DNA from: Candidatus Poribacteria bacterium
GTDB lineage: Bacteria; Poribacteria; WGA-4E; WGA-3G
Assembly (NCBI GenBank): GCA_021295715.1
Contig: JAGWBV010000025.1
Span: 1-44,242, forward strand
DNA: 44,242 nucleotides
Direction of reading: 5' to 3'
The notes under the pieces were generated by a model that worked only from the letters and a program-made list of their open reading frames with translations, was not told the origin of the DNA and did not search any database. The translations under genes and the position numbers were made by a program. This document shows positions 1 to 7,658 of this stretch, piece by piece (the first letter of the stretch is position 1; each line of letters starts with the position of its first letter).

Positions 1-184
1 CACTATTTTTTCATGCCCTAAATATCTTTTGACTGACAGCCGATAGCCGATAACCGATGGCTATTATATCGCGTATACAGTGGTCTGTCAATTTATTTCT
101 TTGGATGCAAATCGGGCTTATAAAGCCCCCCCACAAAAACGCCTCGCGCGAATTGAATGGCTCTGGGCGTGCCCCTGCAATAAT

Positions 185-213
185 TTGACATTTCGCTCAA
201 GATGTGCTAAAAT
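185..213 (+). promoter_or_regulatory. Predicted sigma70-type promoter for argC
   Basis: TTGACA at 185-190 and TAAAAT at 208-213 are separated by exactly 17 bases, with TGTGC just before the -10 box. The expected transcription start lies about 40 bases before the argC start codon. The match to the sigma70 consensus is seen directly; activity is inferred. Confidence 0.65.
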
Positions 214-260
214 TCCTATAGAAAATTAACACCTTCATAAAAAATATAGAGTGAGACTAA

Positions 261-1430
261 ATGATGAAACTTGGAATTATTGGTGCATCGGGGTATGGTG
301 GTAGTGAATTGTTACGCTTTCTTGTCAACCACCCTGGGGAACTTGATATTACACTCTGCACGTCCGAGACCTATGCAGGCCAATGTATTGACAGTGTTCT
401 ACCCAACCTTCGCGGGTTTCTATCGTCCAAATTTGAAGCCTTAGATCTCGACTCCCTCAAAGAGAGAGTAGATGCCGTTGTGCTCGCCGTGCCACACAGA
501 GTAGCGATGTCTTTCGTGCCACAGATTTTGGCACAAGGTTTACGCGTCGTGGATTTCAGTGGAGATTATCGGTTTGAGGATGCCGAAACCTACGAAGCCT
601 GGTATCACGCCGAACATACGAGCGCATCACTGATGCCACAAGCAGTATATGGGCTACCGGAGCGTTACCGCGATTGCATTCGCACCGCCCAACTCGTCGC
701 GAATCCTGGATGTTACCCAATGAGTGCTATACTCGCGGCTCTGCCGTTAGTGGCACATGGCGGGGTGGAATTGGACTCTATCATCATTGACTCGAAATCG
801 GGCATTTCTGGTGCCGGTCCGAAACCGAGTGAAAATACACACTACCCGAATCGAGAGTCCAATTTTGTCGCTTACAAAGTTGGTGTGCATCAACATACAC
901 CAGAAATTGAACAGGAGTTGAGTGCCGTCGCATCTGAACCGGTTCGCGTGACGTTCACACCACACCTTGTCCCGATGACCCGCGGTATCCTTAGCACTGT
1001 TTATATGCGTCTCACAGAGGAAATCTCCACAGCAGAAGCCCTCGATATGTACGCACAGTTCTATGAGAATGAACCGTTCGTTCGGGTGCTTCCAACCGGT
1101 ACATATCCGCAAACGAAGGCTGTCCTTGGTAGCAACTATTGCGATGTTGGACTTGAAGTGGATGCGCGGACACGTCGTATCGTCGCAATGGCAGCAATTG
1201 ATAACCTCGGTAAAGGCGCAGCAGGAGCCGTTGTACAGAATCTCAATCTGATGTTCGGTTTCAAAGAAACTGACGGACTGAAGGTGCTTAGCCGTCAGCT
1301 GTCGGCAGGCAGTCACAAAAGCGTGAAATTTGGGTTACAATCGCCTCCCACAACCTCTGTTCTGATAGTTCCGAGGACCGATAGTCGTTATGCCGAAGAT
1401 TATGATTGTTGCTGGAGAACCCTCTGGTGA
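261..1430 (+). CDS. argC: N-acetyl-gamma-glutamyl-phosphate reductase (ArgC) with an abnormal C-terminal tail
   Basis: NADPH-dependent reductase of arginine biosynthesis that converts N-acetylglutamyl phosphate to the semialdehyde in the cytosol. The N-terminus has the Rossmann start GIIGASGYGGSELLR. The active-site cysteine lies in ANPGCYP near residue 154, followed by SGISGAG and the family's late motif DNLGKGAAGAVVQNLNLM. The family usually ends soon after the MFGF..T.GL motif, at about 345 residues. Here the frame runs about 45 residues further, through CTGTCGGC/CAGTCAC-type repeat DNA, and overlaps the start of lpxB by 41 bases. The tail has no family counterpart that I recognise and probably arose when the original stop was lost. 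Translation could start at either of the two adjacent ATGs (261 or 264). The enzyme assignment is firm; the meaning of the tail is not. Confidence 0.93.
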   Translation: MMKLGIIGASGYGGSELLRFLVNHPGELDITLCTSETYAGQCIDSVLPNLRGFLSSKFEALDLDSLKERVDAVVLAVPHRVAMSFVPQILAQGLRVVDFSGDYRFEDAETYEAWYHAEHTSASLMPQAVYGLPERYRDCIRTAQLVANPGCYPMSAILAALPLVAHGGVELDSIIIDSKSGISGAGPKPSENTHYPNRESNFVAYKVGVHQHTPEIEQELSAVASEPVRVTFTPHLVPMTRGILSTVYMRLTEEISTAEALDMYAQFYENEPFVRVLPTGTYPQTKAVLGSNYCDVGLEVDARTRRIVAMAAIDNLGKGAAGAVVQNLNLMFGFKETDGLKVLSRQLSAGSHKSVKFGLQSPPTTSVLIVPRTDSRYAEDYDCCWRTLW

Positions 1431-2604
1431 CTTACACGCTTCTCACGTTGCACGCCAACTCACAACACTTTGTCCCGATATAACACTCTTCGGCATGGGC
1501 GGCGACCAGATGGAAGAAGCATCGGTCACACTCGATTTTCATATCCGAGATTCTGCTGTGATGGGCTTCGCGGATGTTATCACTGTCCTGCCGATGTTCC
1601 TTCGGAAACAAGCGCATCTGAAACGGCGTATCCGTGAGGAACGCCCCGATGTTCTTCTCCTCGTGGACTTTGCAGAGTTTAATATGCCGTTAGCTCAGTT
1701 CGCCCGGAAACACGGTGTTCCTGTTGTGTATTACATTCCCCCAAAAGCGTGGGCGTGGCGTGAAAACCGGGCACGGAAGTTGGCAAAATGGGCTAACGTT
1801 GTTGCCGCGATCTTCCCATTTGAAGCAGAATTTTACCGAAACGCGGGTGCAAATGCCGAATTTGTTGGGCATCCACTTGTTGATTTTGCACAGACATCCC
1901 TCACCACACAAGCCGCACGCGAGCATCTCAATCTATGTGAAACACAAGACACTGAGATTACGGCGGAGGCACGCCATCACGATGATCGTGATCGCGGGAC
2001 CTCCGATCCTGTTATCGGATTGATGCCGGGGAGCCGCCGTTCGGAAATTCGACACATTTTGCCGGTCATGCTAAGTGCAGCGGCGAACATCGCTCAGGTC
2101 TATCCAAGCGCCCAATGGGTCCTCCCGTTAGCACCAGGGATTTCACACGAACTCATTGCGAAGTACCAGCAAGAGCAAAATTTGTCAGGACTGCAGGTTC
2201 CACCCATCAAAATTGTAGAAGATGCAACTTATCCGGCAATGCGTGCTTCCTCCCTGTTGCTGGTTACCTCTGGCACAGCGACACTCGAGGCGGCATGTAT
2301 CGGCACACCGATGATTATCGTCTTTCGGACCGCATCACTTAACTGGCACGTCGTCAGGTCGTTGACTCCCTTGGAACGAAGCGGACTTCCTAACCTCATC
2401 GCAGGACGAGACATTGTTCCAGAACTCCTGCAGACAGAACTGACACCGACCACTTTGACGGAAATGGCTCTTGATTTTTTGCAGGATTCGCAGAAACGGG
2501 AGACACAACGGGATGCACTCCAAAGGGTACACGCACAACTCGGCACTGCTGGTGCAGCTGAGCGCACGGCGGAATTAGTGTTAGATGCTGCAAAAAGTCT
2601 GTAA
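1390..2604 (+). CDS. lpxB: Lipid-A-disaccharide synthase (LpxB)
   Basis: GT19-family glycosyltransferase that joins UDP-diacylglucosamine and lipid X to make lipid A disaccharide at the inner face of the inner membrane. The N-terminus KIMIVAGEPSGDLHA is the LpxB signature. Also visible are GMGGDQM, VDFAEFN, YYIPPKAWAW, FVGHPLVD, GLMPGSRRSEI and TSGTATLEAA. The length of 404 residues is slightly above the usual 370-390. The excess is a hydrophilic stretch of about 20 residues just before GLMPGSRRSEI (nt 1950-2015), rich in ATCACGATGATCGTGATCGC-like palindromic DNA, which may be a small repeat insertion. The start codon lies inside the argC tail, implying coupled translation, and lpxK follows 89 bases downstream. 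Confidence 0.95.
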   Translation: MPKIMIVAGEPSGDLHASHVARQLTTLCPDITLFGMGGDQMEEASVTLDFHIRDSAVMGFADVITVLPMFLRKQAHLKRRIREERPDVLLLVDFAEFNMPLAQFARKHGVPVVYYIPPKAWAWRENRARKLAKWANVVAAIFPFEAEFYRNAGANAEFVGHPLVDFAQTSLTTQAAREHLNLCETQDTEITAEARHHDDRDRGTSDPVIGLMPGSRRSEIRHILPVMLSAAANIAQVYPSAQWVLPLAPGISHELIAKYQQEQNLSGLQVPPIKIVEDATYPAMRASSLLLVTSGTATLEAACIGTPMIIVFRTASLNWHVVRSLTPLERSGLPNLIAGRDIVPELLQTELTPTTLTEMALDFLQDSQKRETQRDALQRVHAQLGTAGAAERTAELVLDAAKSL

Positions 2605-2693
2605 AGTGGTCTAAAGTGCCTAAAGTTGTTAGGAAATCATCTTTCAACTTTACAGATTTCGCAACTTTAGTACACTTGCAAACTTTATTCACT

Positions 2694-4004
2694 ATGAAAC
2701 TCACACACACCCGCGATCTTCGATCGCTACAGCAGAGAATTCTCGCCACGCCTCTACGCTTTTTATTAGTTCCATTGAGTTGGCTCTACACCGTAAGCGT
2801 CCAACTCCGGAATATCTTCTATACATGCGATGTGCTTAAAGCACGCAAATTGCCCTGCCGAGTCATTAGTGTCGGTAACATTGTTGTCGGTGGGACAGGT
2901 AAAACCCCCGCTGTTATCGCGATTGCGAAACATCTCCAGAGCGAGGGAATGCGCGTCGCGATTCTGTTGCGTGGGTATAAACGTCCTGTTCGCGAAAAAG
3001 TGACAATCGTCTCAGACGGCGAAAAAGTGTGTGCTTCCGCTATAGAAAGCGGCGACGAAGCGTATATGATGGCGAGATGCCTCAGCGGCATTCCGATTAT
3101 TGTAGGTAAATGTCGCTATCAGGCAGGTCAGGTCGCACTTGAATGTTTCAACGTAGATGTCTTGCTCTTAGATGATGGTTTCCAGCATCGGCAGCTTGCC
3201 CGCGATGTCGATATTCTCACTATTCCTGCGACACATCCCATCGGAAATCCAGAGAAATTGCTACCCGCGGGAACCTTACGTGAGCCACCCCCCGCCCTAC
3301 GACGCGCAGACCTCATCTTACTGACACATGCAAACACACCTAATGTATCCGCACAGGCGAAAAAAGTAGTGAAAAGATTGGCACCGAACGCGCCTGTCTT
3401 GGAAAGCATTCACCAACCGACACATTTCTATCCGTTAGCCATCAGCAATCAGCGGAATAGCAGTCAGCCCTCGGCAGTCAGCCCTCGGCAAGAGACTGGA
3501 AGGGAAGGCAGGAGGGATGGAAGGATGGATGCCCAATCTTCCAATCCGAAGATCCTTCATCCAAACGCCGATAGCCATACCTCTGAAAGCCGACCCCCGA
3601 TGGCTGATAGCCACACTTTTGATATTAAAGAACTCAAGGGAAAACGGGTTCTCGCAGTTTGTGGGATTGGAAATCCGGACGCATTTGTTGCGACCCTCAT
3701 CCGATGCTCAGTTGCGAGTGTGGAACTACTGGCATTTCCCGACCACTATGTCTATACGGAAATCGACAAGCAGCAGATATACACGGCTTTTCAGGAAGCA
3801 GGAGCAGATCTGATTGTCACAACACAGAAGGACGAACAGAAATTAGTAAGATTTGTAGATAACTGGGGACTGCCGATAGTCGTTTTAGCGATTGCGTTGG
3901 TTATTACGGAAGACAATGAGGCGTTCAATGATGTGTTACTGGGGGCAGCAGCGCTAAGCAGTCGGACGTTGCCGATCAAGCCATTTAACGGAAAAATGGA
4001 GTAG
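2694..4004 (+). CDS. lpxK: Tetraacyldisaccharide 4'-kinase (LpxK) with a repeat-derived internal insertion
   Basis: Inner-membrane kinase that phosphorylates the 4' position of lipid A disaccharide. The N-terminal hydrophobic segment (FLLVPLSWLYTVSVQL) and the P-loop VGNIVVGGTGKTP are typical, as are LLRGYKR, GDEAYMMA, LLDDGFQHR, LPAGTLREP and the C-terminal FPDHYVYT. I start at the ATG at 2694. An upstream GTG at 2616 would add 26 residues read from AAAGT-rich intergenic repeat with no homology. The chain is 436 residues against about 330-380 in the family. The excess is a roughly 60-residue low-complexity insert (nt 3433-3620) between HQPTHFYPL and IKELKGKRVLAVCGIGNP, built from the simple repeats seen between genes elsewhere here. 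The 3' end overlaps the convergent gene by 51 bases. Confidence 0.93.
   Translation: MKLTHTRDLRSLQQRILATPLRFLLVPLSWLYTVSVQLRNIFYTCDVLKARKLPCRVISVGNIVVGGTGKTPAVIAIAKHLQSEGMRVAILLRGYKRPVREKVTIVSDGEKVCASAIESGDEAYMMARCLSGIPIIVGKCRYQAGQVALECFNVDVLLLDDGFQHRQLARDVDILTIPATHPIGNPEKLLPAGTLREPPPALRRADLILLTHANTPNVSAQAKKVVKRLAPNAPVLESIHQPTHFYPLAISNQRNSSQPSAVSPRQETGREGRRDGRMDAQSSNPKILHPNADSHTSESRPPMADSHTFDIKELKGKRVLAVCGIGNPDAFVATLIRCSVASVELLAFPDHYVYTEIDKQQIYTAFQEAGADLIVTTQKDEQKLVRFVDNWGLPIVVLAIALVITEDNEAFNDVLLGAAALSSRTLPIKPFNGKME
3433..3620 (+). repeat. In-frame insertion of intergenic-type repeats inside lpxK
   Basis: The stretch contains tandem CAGTCAGCCCTCGG units, a purine-rich GGAAGG/GGATGG tract and paired GATAGCCA motifs. 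These match the CTGAC..GCCGATAGCC repeats found between genes (for example 31-65 and 22360-22385). It keeps the lpxK frame open and encodes a Ser/Arg/Asn-rich loop. Confidence 0.75.
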
Positions 4005-6479
4005 GTTTTCCATAATTTTATCGTTGACTTGGACATCTGCTTCCGTCTCGTTTCTCAAGCTGGTGACAATGTATAACCCTTTCTGAAAAGGTAGGAGTAA
4101 AAGCGCGGAGGCATTTTCAGATCCGTTCTTTGGAACCCCGGTAGCAGATGTGTGAATTTTCGCGAGAGATGTCCATTTTCCAAGAGGATCCAACCACATA
4201 TCATCCAGTCGAACAAAAGACTGATCTTGCATCTCTGCCTCGGTATGATTCCCATTAATCGGATTCGGATATTGGAAAATACGTGAGCGTTTCCCTTGGA
4301 GTGTGGGTGAGAGTTCATAAGTCTCTTCACATTCAACGCCGGTCAGAGGTTCTGGAATCCAACCTGTGCCGCGGCGCTGTTTGGTACTGGCTTTGACATC
4401 TTGTCCAGAAACGATGACGATCCCGCCTTGGCTGACGAAATTTTTAATTCGATGTTCAGTATCTATGTTTAATCGATAGCCGGATTTGTAAATCTCACCG
4501 TTGCCAATCCATAAAATATCAGTCTTTGCCAACCGATCGGTTCGCAAATTTTGAACAGCGTTGTAAATCATGTGGTGATCCTGAACGTATTCAAAACGTT
4601 CAAGGACTGGAAACTCGACAGAAGATGTATTCCCAGTCAGTGCCATGAGTTTAAAGGGCATCGCGATTTGTACTTCCGAACGTTTTACATCAGGCATTCT
4701 GGAAAGCCCGTTTCCTGATTTCCAAATTGCAGCATTTATGCCCCTCACAATTCGATTCCGCATCCGTTTTCGCTTACGTGTTCGCTGCTCCGCCGTGTTG
4801 AGGTTACGTGGTTGCGGATAAACAATCGGTGCTAACGCGGCGTGCCGAATTGGGTTGCTGTGTATCTGCTCAATAAGGGAAGCGTGCGCTGTAATCCGGG
4901 CGCGATTTATGGGGAGAAGCCGCTTGTAGATAGGGAATCCATGACGGAGTTTGTTATCAAGACGGAGAAATGCACTTTCAACGTCCCATCTTCGGCTATA
5001 ACTCACGTCAATTGCCTTTAGATCAATACGTTCTTCATTGATATTTGTCACATACCCGTGAACAACGTTTATACCGTGGATAGCATTGCCATCTTTGTCT
5101 GTAATAGCGATGTTCTCTGTATCACGCATGTCTAAAATAGTATCTGTTAAACCGGTAAGACTGAAAAGTTCAGGCTGATATTTTTCTGCGCTTTCAACAA
5201 TTGTGCAGTAGCGGCGCGGGAAAACGATATCCGCGTCGCGGAAGGAGCGAAACTTGAACCAAATTTTCTTGTAATTGTTTATGGCGCGCGTGTCTCGAAC
5301 AGCGACGCGCTCGAACGGCTCTACATTATGTTTGATGACAGGATTTACTTCAAGTCTTTGAACACTGAAGGCACCGATATGGTATTTATACTCATAATCT
5401 TTTTCCCATTTCGGTGAGTCCTCTGTCAACCGAATGCGTCCGAGTTGGATGGTATAGGGTGTATTGTTTTCAAAGATGATTTCATTGCCTACTGCACGGC
5501 ATCGCAAGCCGCGGTCGTCCCGACGGTTGAGTTGCGCGAGATCCTTCTTAAATTCATGTTCATATTCCCATTCGTCTGCATACCCGTTGTTGTCCTTATC
5601 TTTTACATCCATGAGCGCAATATGTTTATTATTGTAGTCTTTGAGGATAGCCGTGTACTCAGCAGTATGTTCACCGAAACGAATTCGAACTTTGACACGT
5701 GTCCCAATCAAGCGTTCGATTAAACGTTCATAACTCTCCTGCTCCAGGTAGCTTGTAGATTCTTCTTCCAAGCTGCCGATCCTTTTTTCCAAATCGCCGC
5801 CACCCGCTTCATAAGCCTCAGTGTACCGCTCTAACCGCTTGTTCGCCCCTCTTGTGAAACTGCTCCATGCCATGCTAATGGCTTCCTTCAACGCCTCGTT
5901 GAGAGCAATGAACATGTTCCGAATTTTTCGCCCAATTTTGTAGATGAGAGGCGGATGGTAGATGCGCTCAAGCTCCCACGCGCGTTCTCTAAGTTCACGC
6001 TCATTCATCGAATCATGGTAACGGATGTAGGCGACAATCCCTTCATCACGTTCTTCATTGGTAAAAATATAACTCGGGGCATGCCCGCGTTGTCGGGATT
6101 CCTCAGAAATAATCTCCATGCCTGTGAATTCCAGCCGCATGGTGCCTCGGTACCGCCTGCCGTCTTTCATCTGAAAAACAACGTACTTATTCAGGAGCTT
6201 CTTAAGAAGTTTGTCCTTTTTAAAAAGCCTGATTATATATCCAACGCTACTGATGATAAAAACAAGAAGGATGACACCGACGTAGACCTGTGTGTTTGAC
6301 CACCAACTCCGCGCCTGTTTTTGTACCTCCTCAACGACATTGGATTCTTGTCCGAACGCTGAGTGCAGAAGTATGAAAAAGATCGAAACAAGAATTAAGC
6401 AGGCTATTTTCCCTACAGAGATTTCGCCCCTACGCGGTGGAGAGAGGAATATGAATGTATTTAGAAAGTTTTTCATCAT
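3954..6479 (-). CDS. Membrane-anchored protein of unknown function with a GATase1-like C-terminal domain
   Basis: I do not recognise this 842-residue protein as a named family. A signal-anchor (about residues 20-42) is followed by GQESNVVEEVQKQ and a second membrane segment (VYVGVILLVFIISSVGYIIRLF, about 53-75), then a basic region and a long soluble part. Around residues 90-130 and 265-310 are small beta-rich modules (FQMKDGRRYRGTMRLEFTGM and a KVRIRFGEHTAEYTAIL segment) followed by a DKDNNGYADEWE calcium-site-like loop. Near residue 665 the segment DILWIGNGEIYKSG, with RIKNFVSQGGIVIVSGQD, looks like the glutamine-amidotransferase-like fold common in large bacterial envelope proteins, but I see no nucleophile elbow. 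The start is the ATG at 6479, with GGAG 5 bases upstream; a TTG at 6482 is also in frame. The N-terminal PPRRGEISVG is encoded by a dispersed repeat. The gene is convergent with lpxK and overlaps its 3' end. Confidence 0.8.
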   Translation of the reverse strand: MMKNFLNTFIFLSPPRRGEISVGKIACLILVSIFFILLHSAFGQESNVVEEVQKQARSWWSNTQVYVGVILLVFIISSVGYIIRLFKKDKLLKKLLNKYVVFQMKDGRRYRGTMRLEFTGMEIISEESRQRGHAPSYIFTNEERDEGIVAYIRYHDSMNERELRERAWELERIYHPPLIYKIGRKIRNMFIALNEALKEAISMAWSSFTRGANKRLERYTEAYEAGGGDLEKRIGSLEEESTSYLEQESYERLIERLIGTRVKVRIRFGEHTAEYTAILKDYNNKHIALMDVKDKDNNGYADEWEYEHEFKKDLAQLNRRDDRGLRCRAVGNEIIFENNTPYTIQLGRIRLTEDSPKWEKDYEYKYHIGAFSVQRLEVNPVIKHNVEPFERVAVRDTRAINNYKKIWFKFRSFRDADIVFPRRYCTIVESAEKYQPELFSLTGLTDTILDMRDTENIAITDKDGNAIHGINVVHGYVTNINEERIDLKAIDVSYSRRWDVESAFLRLDNKLRHGFPIYKRLLPINRARITAHASLIEQIHSNPIRHAALAPIVYPQPRNLNTAEQRTRKRKRMRNRIVRGINAAIWKSGNGLSRMPDVKRSEVQIAMPFKLMALTGNTSSVEFPVLERFEYVQDHHMIYNAVQNLRTDRLAKTDILWIGNGEIYKSGYRLNIDTEHRIKNFVSQGGIVIVSGQDVKASTKQRRGTGWIPEPLTGVECEETYELSPTLQGKRSRIFQYPNPINGNHTEAEMQDQSFVRLDDMWLDPLGKWTSLAKIHTSATGVPKNGSENASALLLLPFQKGLYIVTSLRNETEADVQVNDKIMENLLHFSVKWLDRQRPTA
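6411..6434 (-). repeat. CGTAGGGG-N5-TCTCTGTA element, copy 1 (inside a gene)
   Basis: Reading the minus strand, CGTAGGGGCGAAATCTCTGT followed by AGGG matches a copy at 9801-9824 (plus strand) at 20 of 24 bases. It codes for RRGEISVG at the N-terminus of the 842-residue protein. Confidence 0.7.
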
Positions 6480-6494
6480 CAAGACTCCATTTTT

Positions 6495-6517
6495 TTTACA
6501 GAGATTTGACCCCTAAG
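6495..6517 (-). repeat. CGTAGGGG-N5-TCTCTGTA element, copy 2 (intergenic)
   Basis: On the minus strand, CTTAGGGGTCAAATCTCTGT followed by AAA differs from the copy at 9801-9823 at about three positions. It lies just upstream of the ribosome-binding site of the 842-residue gene, about 60 bases from copy 1. Confidence 0.65.
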
Positions 6518-6559
6518 CCCCATTATCAGCGGGATAGGGTTGAAGAAAACCTCTTAACC

Positions 6560-6633
6560 TTAACCATCAACTTGAAGAAACACCCAAGCAAAAACACTCC
6601 GTTATAAATGTTAAAGCACGAGTTGATGGTTAA
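6560..6633. repeat. Perfect 13-bp inverted repeat flanking a 48-base core
   Basis: TTAACCATCAACT at 6560-6572 is the exact reverse complement of AGTTGATGGTTAA at 6621-6633. The 74-base unit lies between the sugar isomerase-like gene and the 842-residue gene. It could be a tiny MITE-like element or a long stem-loop; the core (AAACACCCAAGC) recurs near 44134-44148. Confidence 0.65.
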
Positions 6634-6659
6634 AACCGATGCCTGACAACTGACAACCC

Positions 6660-7520
6660 TTAATAAATACGAACGCCGTTTTCGGCGGCAATTTGCCGAA
6701 CATTCGTGTTCGCGAGTGGGATTTTCTCCGCGGGGAGATGTTCTATCAATCCGTAGCCATCCGGATAAAGTGCCTCGAAACGCTTTAACGCCACACCAAG
6801 TGCTAATTCACCCTCACCGGGGACCTCCTCATTGAGATGGAGTACCAAACCGTTCTCCACGCTGATGTCTTTGATATGCGCCATCGGTGCGATCGGTCCC
6901 ATGATGTCAAAAATGTGGTTAAGCCGTGTTTCGCTCTCATAGACCTGTCGGAGTGTTTGAAAATGATTGACGAAATCCATGACGATACGAAGCCTCTCAG
7001 AACCGACACGATCCACGACTTCCCGACACGTTTCAGGGGAATCCATAATTGAAACGGCATGCGTTTCCATAACAAGGGTCAGCTCGTGGTGTTCCGCATG
7101 TTCTGCGATGGGTTTCAAAGTGTCAATCAGACGCTCCATCGCTGCTGGCAGATGGTTATCTCGATGAGATGTCCAAGCACCATCGGGATTAAGACTACCC
7201 GCACGAAATAAATAATGCTGCGCGTTGAGAGAAGCAGCCGTCGGCATGCCGCGTTGGACGCTGGCGATACCTGATTTTCGGATATCGGCATCTGGATGAA
7301 AAAGGCACTCTTCGTAAGTTATGCCGAATTGCACAAGGTCAAGTTCCGCGGTTTCTAACATTTGCACACAGCGGGGGATAGCAGCCGGCGGTACAGATGG
7401 GATCTCCGCACTGCGGAAATGGAAACTTAAACCGGTAAACGCTAACGCTTTGATTTTTGCGATCTCATCCGATGTGAGGGTGCAAAAGTCCCCACAGAGT
7501 CCAACAACACCAAGTCTCAT
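6660..7520 (-). CDS. Sugar phosphate isomerase/epimerase-like TIM-barrel protein
   Basis: This 286-residue protein has the xylose-isomerase-like TIM-barrel (AP endonuclease family 2) pattern. It shows GVVGLCGDF at the start, LVQFGITYEE near residue 60, TLVMETHA with a putative metal-binding glutamate near residue 150, RIVMDFVNHF near 180, MAHIKDIS near 215 and a closing GYGLIEHLP. These E-D/H-K-H-E positions usually bind a divalent metal in the family. The substrate cannot be read from sequence; related proteins act on sugars, inositols or hydroxypyruvate. The start ATG is preceded directly by the AATTAAAA leader repeat. The preceding gene on the same strand is the cyclase (138-base gap). Confidence 0.85.
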   Translation of the reverse strand: MRLGVVGLCGDFCTLTSDEIAKIKALAFTGLSFHFRSAEIPSVPPAAIPRCVQMLETAELDLVQFGITYEECLFHPDADIRKSGIASVQRGMPTAASLNAQHYLFRAGSLNPDGAWTSHRDNHLPAAMERLIDTLKPIAEHAEHHELTLVMETHAVSIMDSPETCREVVDRVGSERLRIVMDFVNHFQTLRQVYESETRLNHIFDIMGPIAPMAHIKDISVENGLVLHLNEEVPGEGELALGVALKRFEALYPDGYGLIEHLPAEKIPLANTNVRQIAAENGVRIY

Positions 7521-7658
7521 GTTTTTAATTTTCCTTGCGGAGGAACAACGGACGTTAGGACTTTTGCGTGCGTTCCTCTAATCCGCCTGCGTGTTTTTGA
7601 TAGGGTATTTATGCGTATTGTTGCAGGCTACCGTTTTGGTTCATCGTTGCAAACGCAG
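7521..7658 (-). repeat. Leader repeat (copy A1) in front of the isomerase-like gene
   Basis: Read toward the gene: a GCAGG/CGCAGGCGGATTAGAGGAAC block, ACGTCCGTTGTTCCTCCGCA, AGGAAAATTAAAAAC, then ATG. The same order of blocks occurs at 15086-15180, and in weaker form at 12043-12135 and 41619-41761. A separate GTGTTTTTGATAGGGTATTT motif (7591-7610) is nested inside. Confidence 0.7.

Noticed and set aside
1-260. Gene upstream of argC
   Set aside because: Only simple repeats (31-65), a GGGCTTATAAAGCCC palindrome near 114-128 and the argC promoter are visible; no supported ORF.
747-1316. 189-residue ORF antisense to argC
   Set aside because: Frame shadow of a strongly conserved gene on the plus strand; cysteine-rich nonsense composition.
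2616-2693. Longer lpxK start (GTG at 2616)
   Set aside because: The extra 26 residues come from AAAGT-type intergenic repeat and have no counterpart in the family; the ATG at 2694 fits better.
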